From Candidatus Nomurabacteria bacterium CG_4_10_14_0_2_um_filter_30_12 (GTDB taxonomy: Bacteria; Patescibacteriota; Minisyncoccia; Phycocordibacterales; UBA9973), in the NCBI GenBank assembly GCA_002792755.1, contig PFOY01000029.1, positions 1 to 25,821 on the forward strand: 25,821 bases of DNA, written 5' to 3'. The notes under the pieces are model-generated. The model was not told the origin of the DNA, did no database searches, and was given only the letters and a program-made list of their open reading frames with translations. The first letter of the stretch is position 1. Each line of letters opens with the position of its first letter. The position numbers and the translations under genes were made by a program. Below are positions 1 to 7,568 of the stretch, piece after piece.

Positions 1-1647
1 CAAAGCATCAGTCCCCGTTTCATCAGAAAGTGAAGAAAGTAATTGAAGGGATGTGATTGAGTCAGTAGCTGTACCATACAATGTTCCAGAAGTTGGAAGA
101 GTGATAGAAGTCGCTCCAGTGGTTAAAAGAGAAAGAGCGTTAGTGGCTGAAAAAGTAATTACTTCACCACCAGCTAAAGTAATAGAATTGGTTGCAAGAG
201 TAGTTGAATCAGAAATTGTTAAAGTTTTTCCTGCTGTAATATTTAAAGTATTGGTACCATTGTTTGTGATAGCAAGACCGTTGAATAAATTAGAGAGGAT
301 TTTTGTTGCTGAAAGTGTATCAGTTAAAAAGGTTAAATCAGCATCATCAACAAGTAATCCTGCTGTCCCTGCAAAAGTTACTCGTCCCGCTGTTAATGCA
401 GAGTCTGTAATATTGCCACCAGATAGAGTGGTGTAAGTAGCTGCACCATTGAGTGAAATATTTCCTGTACCTGTAGAAAATGTATAGACCCCCGTTTGAG
501 AAAATGTATTGTCTAGTGTAGTAGCTCCGTGAATAGTAACAATATCTGTACCTGCATCACCTAAAATAGTATTTCCTCCAACTGTTAGATTTTCTACTGA
601 AGTATTACCTTGAGTGACAGACCCCGTCAAAATCATATTATTTCCATAAATATCCCCTTCAGCATCTACTAAGAATTTCACACTACCTCCGACAGCAACA
701 CCAAGCAAATTTGTATCAGCTACTGCTGTATCTGGATTGATATATACCGTAGAGTCAGAAACATTAGAAGTCCCAGCTGGCCAAGTAGTAAATGCATGAG
801 CAAGTGTAGGAATTTTCGTAAATGTGACTTGTCCAGTTACTAACAAAGAATTATCTAAACTCGTAGCACCGTGTAATGTCAAAGCTCCTGGTGTAATCTC
901 TGAACCGATAGTGTTAATAGAAGAGGCCCCACTACCGAAAGTGTTTATGGTATCTATGCCAGTAGCAAGTGTAGTACTACCGACAGAAGTGGTAGTGCCA
1001 CCTACGCTCAAATTGCCAGTGATTGTAGAATTCTTAGAAACATTTAATGTAGCTATAGTAGCTGTATCTGTGATATTTGCTTTACCTGTAGTAAATTCTT
1101 TTGCTGACAAAAATGTTGCTGATAGCACAGTACCTCCAGAAAAGTTATTTGAAGATGGAATAGTTCCCATCGGTGCATAGTTAACTGGAATCGGAGTGTA
1201 TCCACCACCAATATTTAAACCTGAATCTCCCTTAGGGCCAACTGGCCCGACAGGACCCTGAAGTTTAGAAAGTAAATCATTTGGAAGTCCTACGGTAAAT
1301 AAATTTCTCAAAGCTGAAAGTAGAGTAGAATTATTAATTGCTGTATTTGAGTTTGAAAATGATCTAATATTTTTTATTACAGAAGAATCATTATTAGAAT
1401 TTTGTGTGAGTATTGTTTTATTATTTTTATTTTGTAATGTTGAAGATGTTTTTTTTATTGTATAACAATTCGAATCCACAGGACCACAACCACCCCATGG
1501 AGTATAAAGTGAACCAGGATCTAAAATAATATTTGTTGGGATGAGTAAAGATGTCGGATTTGCAGCAAAAACAGCTTCCGCGTAAAAAAGCATGGTAATC
1601 AAAAATCCCAAAAAAAATAACTTTTTCCAAAAAAAATTATAAACCAT
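1..1647 (-). CDS. Secreted fibre-like repeat protein, N-terminal part (runs off left edge)
   Basis: The frame is open for 549 codons from an ATG at 1647 to the window edge with no stop, so the gene is partial. The first ~28 residues form a signal peptide: basic WKK, a hydrophobic stretch, then VFA before Ala-Asn. A short collagen-like run (G-P-V-G-P-V-G-P-K-G-D-S-G) lies at about residues 131-143. The rest is low-complexity Thr/Ser/Gly/Asn/Ala-rich sequence of the beta-solenoid or tail-fibre type, with motifs such as NLSVGGTTT. An imperfect internal repeat, HGATSLDN near residue 259 and HGATTLDN near 373, is about 114 residues apart. Proteins of this style are common, very long surface proteins in CPR bacteria and also resemble phage tail fibres. 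An exported adhesin or fibre is inferred. The C-terminus, where an anchor or self-cleaving chaperone domain might sit, is not visible. Confidence 0.8.
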   Translation of the reverse strand, partial: MVYNFFWKKLFFLGFLITMLFYAEAVFAANPTSLLIPTNIILDPGSLYTPWGGCGPVDSNCYTIKKTSSTLQNKNNKTILTQNSNNDSSVIKNIRSFSNSNTAINNSTLLSALRNLFTVGLPNDLLSKLQGPVGPVGPKGDSGLNIGGGYTPIPVNYAPMGTIPSSNNFSGGTVLSATFLSAKEFTTGKANITDTATIATLNVSKNSTITGNLSVGGTTTSVGSTTLATGIDTINTFGSGASSINTIGSEITPGALTLHGATSLDNSLLVTGQVTFTKIPTLAHAFTTWPAGTSNVSDSTVYINPDTAVADTNLLGVAVGGSVKFLVDAEGDIYGNNMILTGSVTQGNTSVENLTVGGNTILGDAGTDIVTIHGATTLDNTFSQTGVYTFSTGTGNISLNGAATYTTLSGGNITDSALTAGRVTFAGTAGLLVDDADLTFLTDTLSATKILSNLFNGLAITNNGTNTLNITAGKTLTISDSTTLATNSITLAGGEVITFSATNALSLLTTGATSITLPTSGTLYGTATDSITSLQLLSSLSDETGTDAL

Positions 1648-1722
1648 AAATTTTCTATTTAACCTTCATATTATACCAATATATTAATAGTTTTAAAAGA
1701 CAAAAACACATAAAAAATGTGG

Positions 1723-1861
1723 ATAACTCCCACACCTTTTTTGGTATCACTTTTTGTTTTGCAAACTGATAAAAAAAGTCTCTCTGTGTATCAAAAATAA
1801 AACTATCCTATATATTTTATGAAAAAGTAGAGAACAATACCAAGAAAAGTGTGGGAGATAA
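1723..1861. repeat. Long-spaced imperfect inverted repeat in intergenic region
   Basis: The 255-bp gap between leuS and the fibre gene holds two 25-bp arms, 1723-1747 and 1837-1861. They are reverse complements at 21 of 25 positions and share the core CTCCCACAC and the end TTGGTAT. The 89-bp spacer is A+T-rich and shows no ORF. The arms could form a long hairpin after leuS or be the ends of a small decayed element. The upstream region of the fibre gene also lies here, but no convincing promoter was picked. Confidence 0.55.
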
Positions 1862-1902
1862 CTTTTTCAAAAATACAAACTAAAAAAATAGATAGAAATT
1901 GA

Positions 1903-4900
1903 TTAAATTAATATATTAATAACCCTATTTTTGACATAAATTATTCTCTTAGGTTTCTCATTTTGGATGTACTTTAAAACAACTTCGTTTGTAAGAGCTA
2001 TTTTCTTAACTTTTTCTTCATTTTCATCTGTTTGAATCAAAATTTCAGTTCTAACTTTGCCATTTATTTGTACTGCAATTTTTATTTCTTGATCTTTTAC
2101 TAAATTTTCATCCCATTTTGGCCATTTTGAAAAATGAATAGAAGAATTATTTTCTTTTTTATTTTTTAATTCGTAATTCGTAATTGGTAATTGATTATAC
2201 AACTCTTCCGTCACATGAGGAGCAAATGGAGATAAAATTTGTAAGAATTTCTTAAAATCTTCTAAATTTAAAGTCGGACTTTTTTGAAGATCTAAAGTCC
2301 GACTTTGTTCTTTTTCCATTTCTGTTGCTAATATCATCATCGAAGAAATAGCAGTATTAAAACGCATATTTTCAATATCTTCAGAAACTTTTTTAATTGT
2401 TTTGTGTAAAATTTTTGAAATATTAAAAGATTGCGAATCAGAGCTTTTTTCGGCAGCTATGTCTTGCCTAACGAAAGAATTATTACTATTTTTTATTTTA
2501 TTTTTTTCATTCGTAATTCGTAATTCGTAATTCGTAATTATTTTCTCCCCTATCCTCCAAACTTTTTCTATAAATCTTCTTGAGCCGATTATGCTCTCAG
2601 TACTCCAAGCTACAGATTCTTCAAATGGCCCCATAAACATCTCATATATACGTAATGTGTCTGCACCATAAGTTTTCACTATACTATCAGGATTGATAAC
2701 ATTACCGATAGATTTAGACATTTTTACACCTCCTTCACCTAAAATCATCCCATGAGAAGTCCTTTTTTTATAAGGTTCTGCTGTAGGAACAAGTTTTAAA
2801 TCATATAAAAATTTATGCCAAAAACGTGAATATAATAAATGGAGAGTCGTATGCTCCATACCTCCGTTATACCAATCGACAGGCGTCCAATAATCTATAT
2901 TTTTTCGAGTTTTGTTTTTTATATTTTTATTAGAAATTAAAAATTGAAAATTAGAAATTCCTTGCGTTGTGTACGCAAGGTAGTACCAAGAACTTCCTGC
3001 CCAATTTGGCATAGTATCTGTCTCTCTTTTTGCAAGGCCTTTACACTTTGGACATTTTATATTTACCCATTTTGAAATACTAGCTAATGGAGACTCTCCA
3101 TTATCTGTCGGTTTATAATTTTTCACTTCTGGTAATTTTATTGGTAAATCTTTTTCTTTTACAGGAACAAAACCACACTTCTCGCAATTTATTATTGGTA
3201 TCGGCTCTCCCCAATATCGCTGACGTGAAAAAACCCAATCACGTAATTTAAATTTTGTGACAATTTTTCCACCAACTTTTTTTGTAATCTCTTGTGCATC
3301 TACAAGTGGTCTATCTATTATCGGTAAATTATATTTTTCTGAAAATTCTCTATCACGAGCGTCATGCTGTGGCACAGCCATCACTGCCCCTGTGCCATAA
3401 TGTGGTAATACATAATCTGCAATCCATACTGATATTTCCTCATTATTTGCTGGATTTATTGCTTTTATTCCTTTCAATTCTATACCTGTCTTTTCTTTGT
3501 CTTCTTTTGTTCTTTCTTGCTCTGTTTCTTTTTTTACTTTTTTAATATAATCTTCTACCTCTTCCCAATTCATAATTTGTAATTGTAAATTCGTAATTAC
3601 ATCATGTTCTGGGGCAAGTACAACATAAGTCACACCAAAGATAGTATCGGGGCGGGTGGTGAATACTTTAATTCCTTCTAAATCTTCCATATCCACCCCT
3701 CCCAAACCCTCCCCGAAGGAGAGGGCCTTACTACTAACATTGTTTAATTTTAAAATAATTTTTTCTAAAACATTTTTTGGATTTTTTATTACTTCTTCAT
3801 TAGTAAAACGTATGACTTCAAATCCAATTTGATTTAATACTCCCGTTCTTTCTTCATCTTCTAATTTTTTATAATCATGAATATCACCATCCACTTCAAT
3901 AACAAGTTTTTTTTCAATACAAACAAAATCAACAATAAATCTATCAATAATATGCTGCCTTCTAAAATGAAATCCTTTTGAATTCTTCACCTCTCCTTTG
4001 GGGAGGTCTAGGGAGGGGTTATTCCTACGTAACAAATCCCACATTGCTTTTTCTCCATTTGTAGGATTTTTTCTCATATCCAAAACCTTGTCTTGTAAAG
4101 CTCTCCATAATTCCGGACTAGTCGTAAAAAATTTTGGCATTTCTCCCTCTCCTTTGGGGAGGGTTTGGGAGGGGTTGCATTTAATTTTAAACTCAATCTC
4201 ACTCCCTTCTGACTTCCCTATCCAATTCCTCTGTTGGGACTTTACACGTTCTGGATAATCTACTAAATCCAAATCTTTGTCTAATCTTTCTGCGTATTTT
4301 GTAATTGCAAGCATCCATTGTTCTTTTTCACGCTTCTCTGTAATATTTCCACAACGTTCACACACACCACCGACAGCTTCTTCATTCGCAAGACCAATCT
4401 TACAAGAAGGACACCAATTTATAAAAGATTTCGCTTTATAAGCTAATCCATTTTTAAAAAGTTGTAAAAATATCCATTGTGTCCATTTGTAATATTTTGG
4501 ATCTGTAGTATTTATTTCTCGTGACCAATCAAAAGAGAAACCAATCTCTTTTAGCTGTTTTCTAAATACATCAGTATTTTTCTTTGTTACGACTGAGGGC
4601 TTTTTACCAGTTTTTATAGCATAATTTTCAGTAGGAAGACCAAAAGCATCCCAACCTATTGGATAAAGTACATTATATCCTTCCATTCTTCGTTTACGAG
4701 AAATGATGTCCATTGCAGTATTGCTACGGATATGCCCCACATGTAAGCCATCACCAGATGGATATGGAAATTCTATTAAACTATAAAACTTTTTCTTTTT
4801 TACTCGCCCTGAACTTGTCGATGGGTCTAAGACTTTATACGTTTTTTTTATTTCCCAAACTTTCTGCCACTTTTTTTCAATTTTTCTATGATCATATTGC

Positions 4901-4908
4901 TTTACCAT
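1903..4908 (-). CDS. leuS: Leucyl-tRNA synthetase with in-frame insertions
   Basis: This class I synthetase charges tRNA-Leu. Visible landmarks are the HIGH-type motif HVGH at residues 56-59, a zinc-knuckle pair (CPSC and CERCG), the editing-domain entry RNWIGKSEG, the editing motif TTRPDT near 417-422, a second CEKCG/CPKC knuckle, and KMSKS at 729-733. At 1001 residues it is longer than the usual ~800-870. Residues ~245-406 are a foreign insertion, a DUF559 nuclease ORF between inverted repeats, placed between the strand EIEF and KVFTTRPDT of the CP1 editing domain. Smaller repeat-derived peptides sit at 28-36 (DPSTSSGRV), ~437-446, ~650-660, ~790-800 and ~906-914. All are in frame and the motifs are intact, so the enzyme is probably functional. 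The gene starts 7 bp after the four-helix membrane protein gene, so the two are probably co-transcribed. Confidence 0.97.
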   Translation of the reverse strand: MVKQYDHRKIEKKWQKVWEIKKTYKVLDPSTSSGRVKKKKFYSLIEFPYPSGDGLHVGHIRSNTAMDIISRKRRMEGYNVLYPIGWDAFGLPTENYAIKTGKKPSVVTKKNTDVFRKQLKEIGFSFDWSREINTTDPKYYKWTQWIFLQLFKNGLAYKAKSFINWCPSCKIGLANEEAVGGVCERCGNITEKREKEQWMLAITKYAERLDKDLDLVDYPERVKSQQRNWIGKSEGSEIEFKIKCNPSQTLPKGEGEMPKFFTTSPELWRALQDKVLDMRKNPTNGEKAMWDLLRRNNPSLDLPKGEVKNSKGFHFRRQHIIDRFIVDFVCIEKKLVIEVDGDIHDYKKLEDEERTGVLNQIGFEVIRFTNEEVIKNPKNVLEKIILKLNNVSSKALSFGEGLGGVDMEDLEGIKVFTTRPDTIFGVTYVVLAPEHDVITNLQLQIMNWEEVEDYIKKVKKETEQERTKEDKEKTGIELKGIKAINPANNEEISVWIADYVLPHYGTGAVMAVPQHDARDREFSEKYNLPIIDRPLVDAQEITKKVGGKIVTKFKLRDWVFSRQRYWGEPIPIINCEKCGFVPVKEKDLPIKLPEVKNYKPTDNGESPLASISKWVNIKCPKCKGLAKRETDTMPNWAGSSWYYLAYTTQGISNFQFLISNKNIKNKTRKNIDYWTPVDWYNGGMEHTTLHLLYSRFWHKFLYDLKLVPTAEPYKKRTSHGMILGEGGVKMSKSIGNVINPDSIVKTYGADTLRIYEMFMGPFEESVAWSTESIIGSRRFIEKVWRIGEKIITNYELRITNEKNKIKNSNNSFVRQDIAAEKSSDSQSFNISKILHKTIKKVSEDIENMRFNTAISSMMILATEMEKEQSRTLDLQKSPTLNLEDFKKFLQILSPFAPHVTEELYNQLPITNYELKNKKENNSSIHFSKWPKWDENLVKDQEIKIAVQINGKVRTEILIQTDENEEKVKKIALTNEVVLKYIQNEKPKRIIYVKNRVINILI
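2167..2192. repeat. Period-8 repeat inside leuS (PITNYELKN)
   Basis: About three copies of the 8-nt unit TAATTCGT are read in frame as residues ~906-914 in the C-terminal part of LeuRS. The unit belongs to the same family as 2509-2540. Confidence 0.75.
2509..2540. repeat. Period-8 repeat inside leuS (IITNYELRITNE)
   Basis: Four tandem copies of ATTCGTAA (32 bp) are read on the minus strand as residues ~790-800, between the catalytic core and the anticodon-binding domain. The adjoining low-complexity stretch (KIKNSNN, then SFVRQDIAAEKSSDSQSF) also looks non-native to LeuRS. Confidence 0.85.
2931..2961. repeat. Degenerate period-8 repeat inside leuS (ISNFQFLISN)
   Basis: Degenerate units of the form AAATTAGA/AAATTGAA are read in frame as residues ~650-660, just before the WTPVDWYNGGMEH segment of the catalytic domain. 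Confidence 0.6.
3571..3600. repeat. Degenerate period-8 repeat inside leuS editing domain (VITNLQLQIM)
   Basis: Units AATTTGTA, ATTGTAAA and TTCGTAAT are read in frame as residues ~437-446, directly after VLAPEH, where ordinary LeuRS has a short variable loop. Confidence 0.65.
3695..4175 (-). mobile_element. DUF559-type nuclease element with 31-bp inverted repeats, inserted in leuS
   Basis: Arms at 3695-3725 and 4145-4175 are inverted copies of a 31-bp G+C-rich sequence (core CCCTCTCCTT, then GGGGAGGG) with one mismatch. A third copy in the same orientation as the right arm, 28 of 32 identical, lies inside at 3989-4020. Between the arms LeuRS residues 257-393 read as a complete DUF559 protein. 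A typical start region (MPKFF..SPELW) is followed by MRKNPTNGEKAMW at 278-290, FRRQ at 315-318, FIVDF at 324-328, and ExDG..H at 338-344, a PD-(D/E)XK-like layout. The internal repeat adds about 12 residues (NPSLDLPKGEVK) to the DUF559 fold itself. No target duplication is obvious. A mobile, repeat-bounded nuclease cassette is inferred from this architecture. Confidence 0.8.
4804..4827. repeat. REP-like palindromic repeat inside leuS (DPSTSSGR)
   Basis: The sequence CCCTGAACTTGTCGATGGG is a close variant of a dispersed repeat (CTGAGCTTGTCGAAGG type) known from many bacterial genomes. It is read in frame as DPSTSSGR at LeuRS residues 28-35, between the N-terminal helix and the FPYPSG strand. 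Confidence 0.75.
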
Positions 4909-4915
4909 TCATTTA

Positions 4916-5467
4916 TTATTCAATATTATTCTTAAACTTTTTTATAGCTACCCAAACTAAAATACCTAAAGCAATTGCCAAAATAATTACTTTTATTAAA
5001 TCATCTGCTGAACTCCAATATCGCATAGAGGCAACAATAAATGACAAAACACCAGCTAAAGAGAGTGCAATACTAATCAACATATTTCCCATTAAGAAAT
5101 TTCCAATTGCAACACAAAATGCACCCAAAATAACTAAAGTAATAAACACATTTCTATCATACATTTTTTGTGCAGCATCATAATCGTTTCTACAAGTAAA
5201 TTGTTGATCACAATATCCTTGTGGTGCTGTTGGCTGATTTGTTTCTTTAAGGTATTGATTATATACACCACTATTCCATTGACCCCCAGCAGTAACACAA
5301 GATTCTTGATTGTCTATAATTTTTACAATTTGAGAAGTATTAGGACAAAAAGCTTCAAAAGTAGGATTTTTGTAAACCAATGAAAGAGTGTAATTAAAAA
5401 ACAAATTAATTACAATAACAATACCAACAATAAGAGACCATTTTAAAACTTTTGATTGTGTATTCAT
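4916..5467 (-). CDS. Four-helix membrane protein of unknown function
   Basis: This 183-residue protein has one N-terminal membrane helix (about 9-29). It is followed by a ~75-residue soluble loop with four cysteines (41, 57, 86, 92) that could form two disulfides if the loop is exported. Three more helices follow at about 107-124, 127-147 and 157-176, and the C-terminal tail is basic. No family with known function is recognised; similar Cys-loop membrane proteins occur as hypothetical proteins in CPR bacteria. It lies 7 bp upstream of leuS on the same strand and 72 bp downstream of the methyltransferase gene, so it is probably in the leuS transcription unit. Confidence 0.75.
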   Translation of the reverse strand: MNTQSKVLKWSLIVGIVIVINLFFNYTLSLVYKNPTFEAFCPNTSQIVKIIDNQESCVTAGGQWNSGVYNQYLKETNQPTAPQGYCDQQFTCRNDYDAAQKMYDRNVFITLVILGAFCVAIGNFLMGNMLISIALSLAGVLSFIVASMRYWSSADDLIKVIILAIALGILVWVAIKKFKNNIE

Positions 5468-5539
5468 ATTTTATATTATAGCATAAAAAGTATAAAAATA
5501 AAAAAGCAAAAACTCTTTCTTGGCATTAAATTAAAAAAA

Positions 5540-6544
5540 TTAATTTTTCTCCCAAATAGCAGTATTTGCAAGTGGAATAACACGATTGTTTGATTTCTCT
5601 AAAATACCAAGCTCTCCTTGTTCTACTGTCCCTAAATAATTCTTCATCATATCTTTCAAAGCATACCCTAATGATAATGAAGAAGAATCTATAGCATAAG
5701 AAGTTATGATAACAAATAATGGATCATCACTCAAAATTTTATTTATCTGAGATAAAAGTTTGGGTAAATTTTCTTCAATTTTCCAAGTTTCTCCTTTTGG
5801 TCCTCTACCAAATTTAGGTGGGTCCATTACAACAGCATCATATTTATTTCCTCTTCTTATTTCCCTTTCAACAAATTTCAATGCATCATCTACGATCACA
5901 CGCATTGGGAGCCCTTCTAATCCTGAAAGTTCTTGATTCTCTTTGAGCCATGTTATGGTCTGCTCTGATGCATCTAGATGCGTGACCTCTGCCCCTGCTC
6001 GCAATGCAAAAAGACTCGCTATGCCAGTGTATCCAAATAAATTAAAAAATCTTATTTTTCTTTTTGATTCTTTTATTCTTTTCTCTATAAGATCCCAATG
6101 ACTTGCTTGTTCTGGGAAAAAACCCATATGACGAAAGGGTGTAGGAGAAACAGAAAATTTCATATCTTTATAAGACATATTCCATTTAGGTATCTTTTTT
6201 TTATTTTCCACCCCGTCGCTCGCGAACGACAGGGTCCATCCACCTTTTGTATCAGAACCTCTTTTTGAAGAAAAAAATATCCCATCAGCTTTATCCCATT
6301 TTTCTTTAGGAAGTGTCTTTTTCCAAAAAGCATCTTCATGTGGACGTACTAAAATATATTTTCCAAAACGTTCTAATTTCTGATGATCACCAGTATCTAA
6401 AAGTTCATAATCTTGCTCGCCTGCCTTATCTGAAGGCCAATCTTTAGAATAAAAAGTCTTTATCCCGTTAGAAATAGGATCATCATGCGAAACCTCATGA
6501 TTTCTAACGGGATTTATTTCATTTTTATCTTCCTCTTTTTTCAT
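5540..6544 (-). CDS. RlmI-like class I SAM-dependent RNA methyltransferase
   Basis: The protein resembles the COG1092 group of 23S rRNA cytosine-C5 methyltransferases. SAM motif I (NLFGYTGIAS) is followed by the acidic HLDAS strand, and motif IV is DPPKFG at 241-246. The segment PTPFRHMGFFPEQA before the Rossmann fold is typical. The catalytic cysteine is not assigned with confidence, so the modified base is uncertain. Two stretches look inserted. Residues 11-28 (NPVRN...ISNGI) come from a hairpin element at 6462-6513, and the segment SFASDG comes from a palindrome at 6210-6235. The gene begins 7 bp after ychF ends, suggesting co-transcription. No alternative start lies between the first element and the conserved core, so the element-derived N-terminus is probably translated. 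Confidence 0.88.
   Translation of the reverse strand: MKKEEDKNEINPVRNHEVSHDDPISNGIKTFYSKDWPSDKAGEQDYELLDTGDHQKLERFGKYILVRPHEDAFWKKTLPKEKWDKADGIFFSSKRGSDTKGGWTLSFASDGVENKKKIPKWNMSYKDMKFSVSPTPFRHMGFFPEQASHWDLIEKRIKESKRKIRFFNLFGYTGIASLFALRAGAEVTHLDASEQTITWLKENQELSGLEGLPMRVIVDDALKFVEREIRRGNKYDAVVMDPPKFGRGPKGETWKIEENLPKLLSQINKILSDDPLFVIITSYAIDSSSLSLGYALKDMMKNYLGTVEQGELGILEKSNNRVIPLANTAIWEKN
6210..6235. repeat. 26-bp palindrome inside the methyltransferase gene
   Basis: The sequence is self-complementary apart from two pairs that become G-U in the minus-strand transcript (core TCGCTCGCGAACGA). It is far richer in G+C than its surroundings and is translated in frame as TLSFASDGV, where relatives have a shorter loop. 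Confidence 0.75.
6462..6513. repeat. Hairpin element inside the methyltransferase gene (NPVRN...ISNGI)
   Basis: Perfect 14-bp inverted arms ATCCCGTTAGAAAT (6462-6475) and its complement (6500-6513) enclose an inner ATCATG/CATGAT stem. The element is translated in frame as residues 11-28. The same arms occur upstream of hisS at 20861-20965. Confidence 0.85.
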
Positions 6545-6551
6545 GTGATGA

Positions 6552-7541
6552 TTATATCAAGAATTCTATCACATCACCATCTTTTACAATATAATCTTTA
6601 CCTTCTGTACGAACCCATCCTTTTTCTTTTGCTTTCACGTGTGAACCAGCTTCCAATAATTTCTCACAACTTATCACTTCTGCACGTATAAATTTCTCTT
6701 TGAAATCTGTATGTATCGCCATACCTGCTATTGGAGCTGTACTTCCTATCTTTATTGTCCAAGCCCTCGTCTCATCTTCTCCTGTAGTGAAAAACGTTTC
6801 AAGACCTAAAAGAGCATAACTTTGTTTAATTAAATCATCAAAACCTTCTTCAAAAACAGGGTCTATTTTTACCGACAACCCCGGAGGAATTGCCTCCGTA
6901 TTCTCTGTTGCTTCTGAAGTATTTAAAACATACAACATTGGTTTTAATGTGAGTAAATTTAAAGATTTTATTTTAAATTTTTCATCATCATTTAAATTTG
7001 CTTCTATAGCCATTTTTCCATCTTCTAAAACTTTTTCAACTTTCTTTAAAATAATTTCTTCTGCAATAACTTCTTTATCATTTTTCTTAACATCTTTTTG
7101 TATATTAGAAATTCTTTTTTGAACTGTTTCAAAATCAGCTAAAGCTAATTCCAGATTTATGATTCCAATATCTTGTATTGGATCAACTTTATTAGAAACA
7201 TGAATCACGGAATCATCTTCAAATACACGCACCATGTGTGCTATAGCATCTACTTCGCGAATATTTGTTAAGAATTTATTCCCAAGACCTTCCCCTTTAG
7301 ATGCACCAGCCACAAGACCAGCAATATCAACAAACTCTATTACAGCGGGAATAGTCTTTTTAGATTTTGAAAAATTAGAAAGCAACTGCACTCTTTCGTC
7401 TGGTACAGGCACAATACCTACTGATGGATCAATAGTGCAAAAAGGATAATTCTCTGCTGGCACACCTTTTTTTGTAAGCGCATTAAAAAGAGTCGATTTC
7501 CCGACATTTGGTAATCCTACAATTCCTATACTTAAAGACAT
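6552..7541 (-). CDS. ychF: YchF/OLA1 family P-loop NTPase
   Basis: This ribosome-associated NTPase of the Obg group is 329 residues long, slightly shorter than the ~363 of E. coli. The P-loop GLPNVGKST is at 9-17, followed by the characteristic VDIAGLVAGASKGEGLGN. The G4-position motif is NTSE, of the NxxE type that gives ATP rather than GTP preference in the family. A coiled-coil region (about 120-165) precedes the C-terminal TGS-like domain, which ends in KDGDVIEFLI. No inserted repeats are evident, unlike the neighbours. It lies 27 bp downstream of the 71-residue gene and 7 bp upstream of the methyltransferase gene, consistent with one minus-strand transcription unit. Confidence 0.95.
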   Translation of the reverse strand: MSLSIGIVGLPNVGKSTLFNALTKKGVPAENYPFCTIDPSVGIVPVPDERVQLLSNFSKSKKTIPAVIEFVDIAGLVAGASKGEGLGNKFLTNIREVDAIAHMVRVFEDDSVIHVSNKVDPIQDIGIINLELALADFETVQKRISNIQKDVKKNDKEVIAEEIILKKVEKVLEDGKMAIEANLNDDEKFKIKSLNLLTLKPMLYVLNTSEATENTEAIPPGLSVKIDPVFEEGFDDLIKQSYALLGLETFFTTGEDETRAWTIKIGSTAPIAGMAIHTDFKEKFIRAEVISCEKLLEAGSHVKAKEKGWVRTEGKDYIVKDGDVIEFLI

Positions 7542-7568
7542 TCTTAAAATATAACAGAAATTTAAAAC

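Noticed and set aside
53..1180. Plus-strand open frames of 127 and 118 codons
   Set aside because: They are antisense to the continuous fibre-protein frame on the minus strand, which has a signal peptide and coherent repeats.
1719..1727. Perfect DnaA box (TTATCCACA on minus) in the leuS upstream gap
   Set aside because: Only one copy was noticed, and a chance hit is likely in this length of A+T-rich sequence. There is no box cluster, no dnaA or dnaN gene and no clear strand switch, so no origin is called.
3695..4175. Intein in LeuRS
   Set aside because: The insertion lacks splicing blocks (no C-terminal His-Asn followed by Cys/Ser/Thr, no block B histidine). It is bounded by inverted DNA repeats and its nuclease type is DUF559 rather than a standard homing endonuclease.
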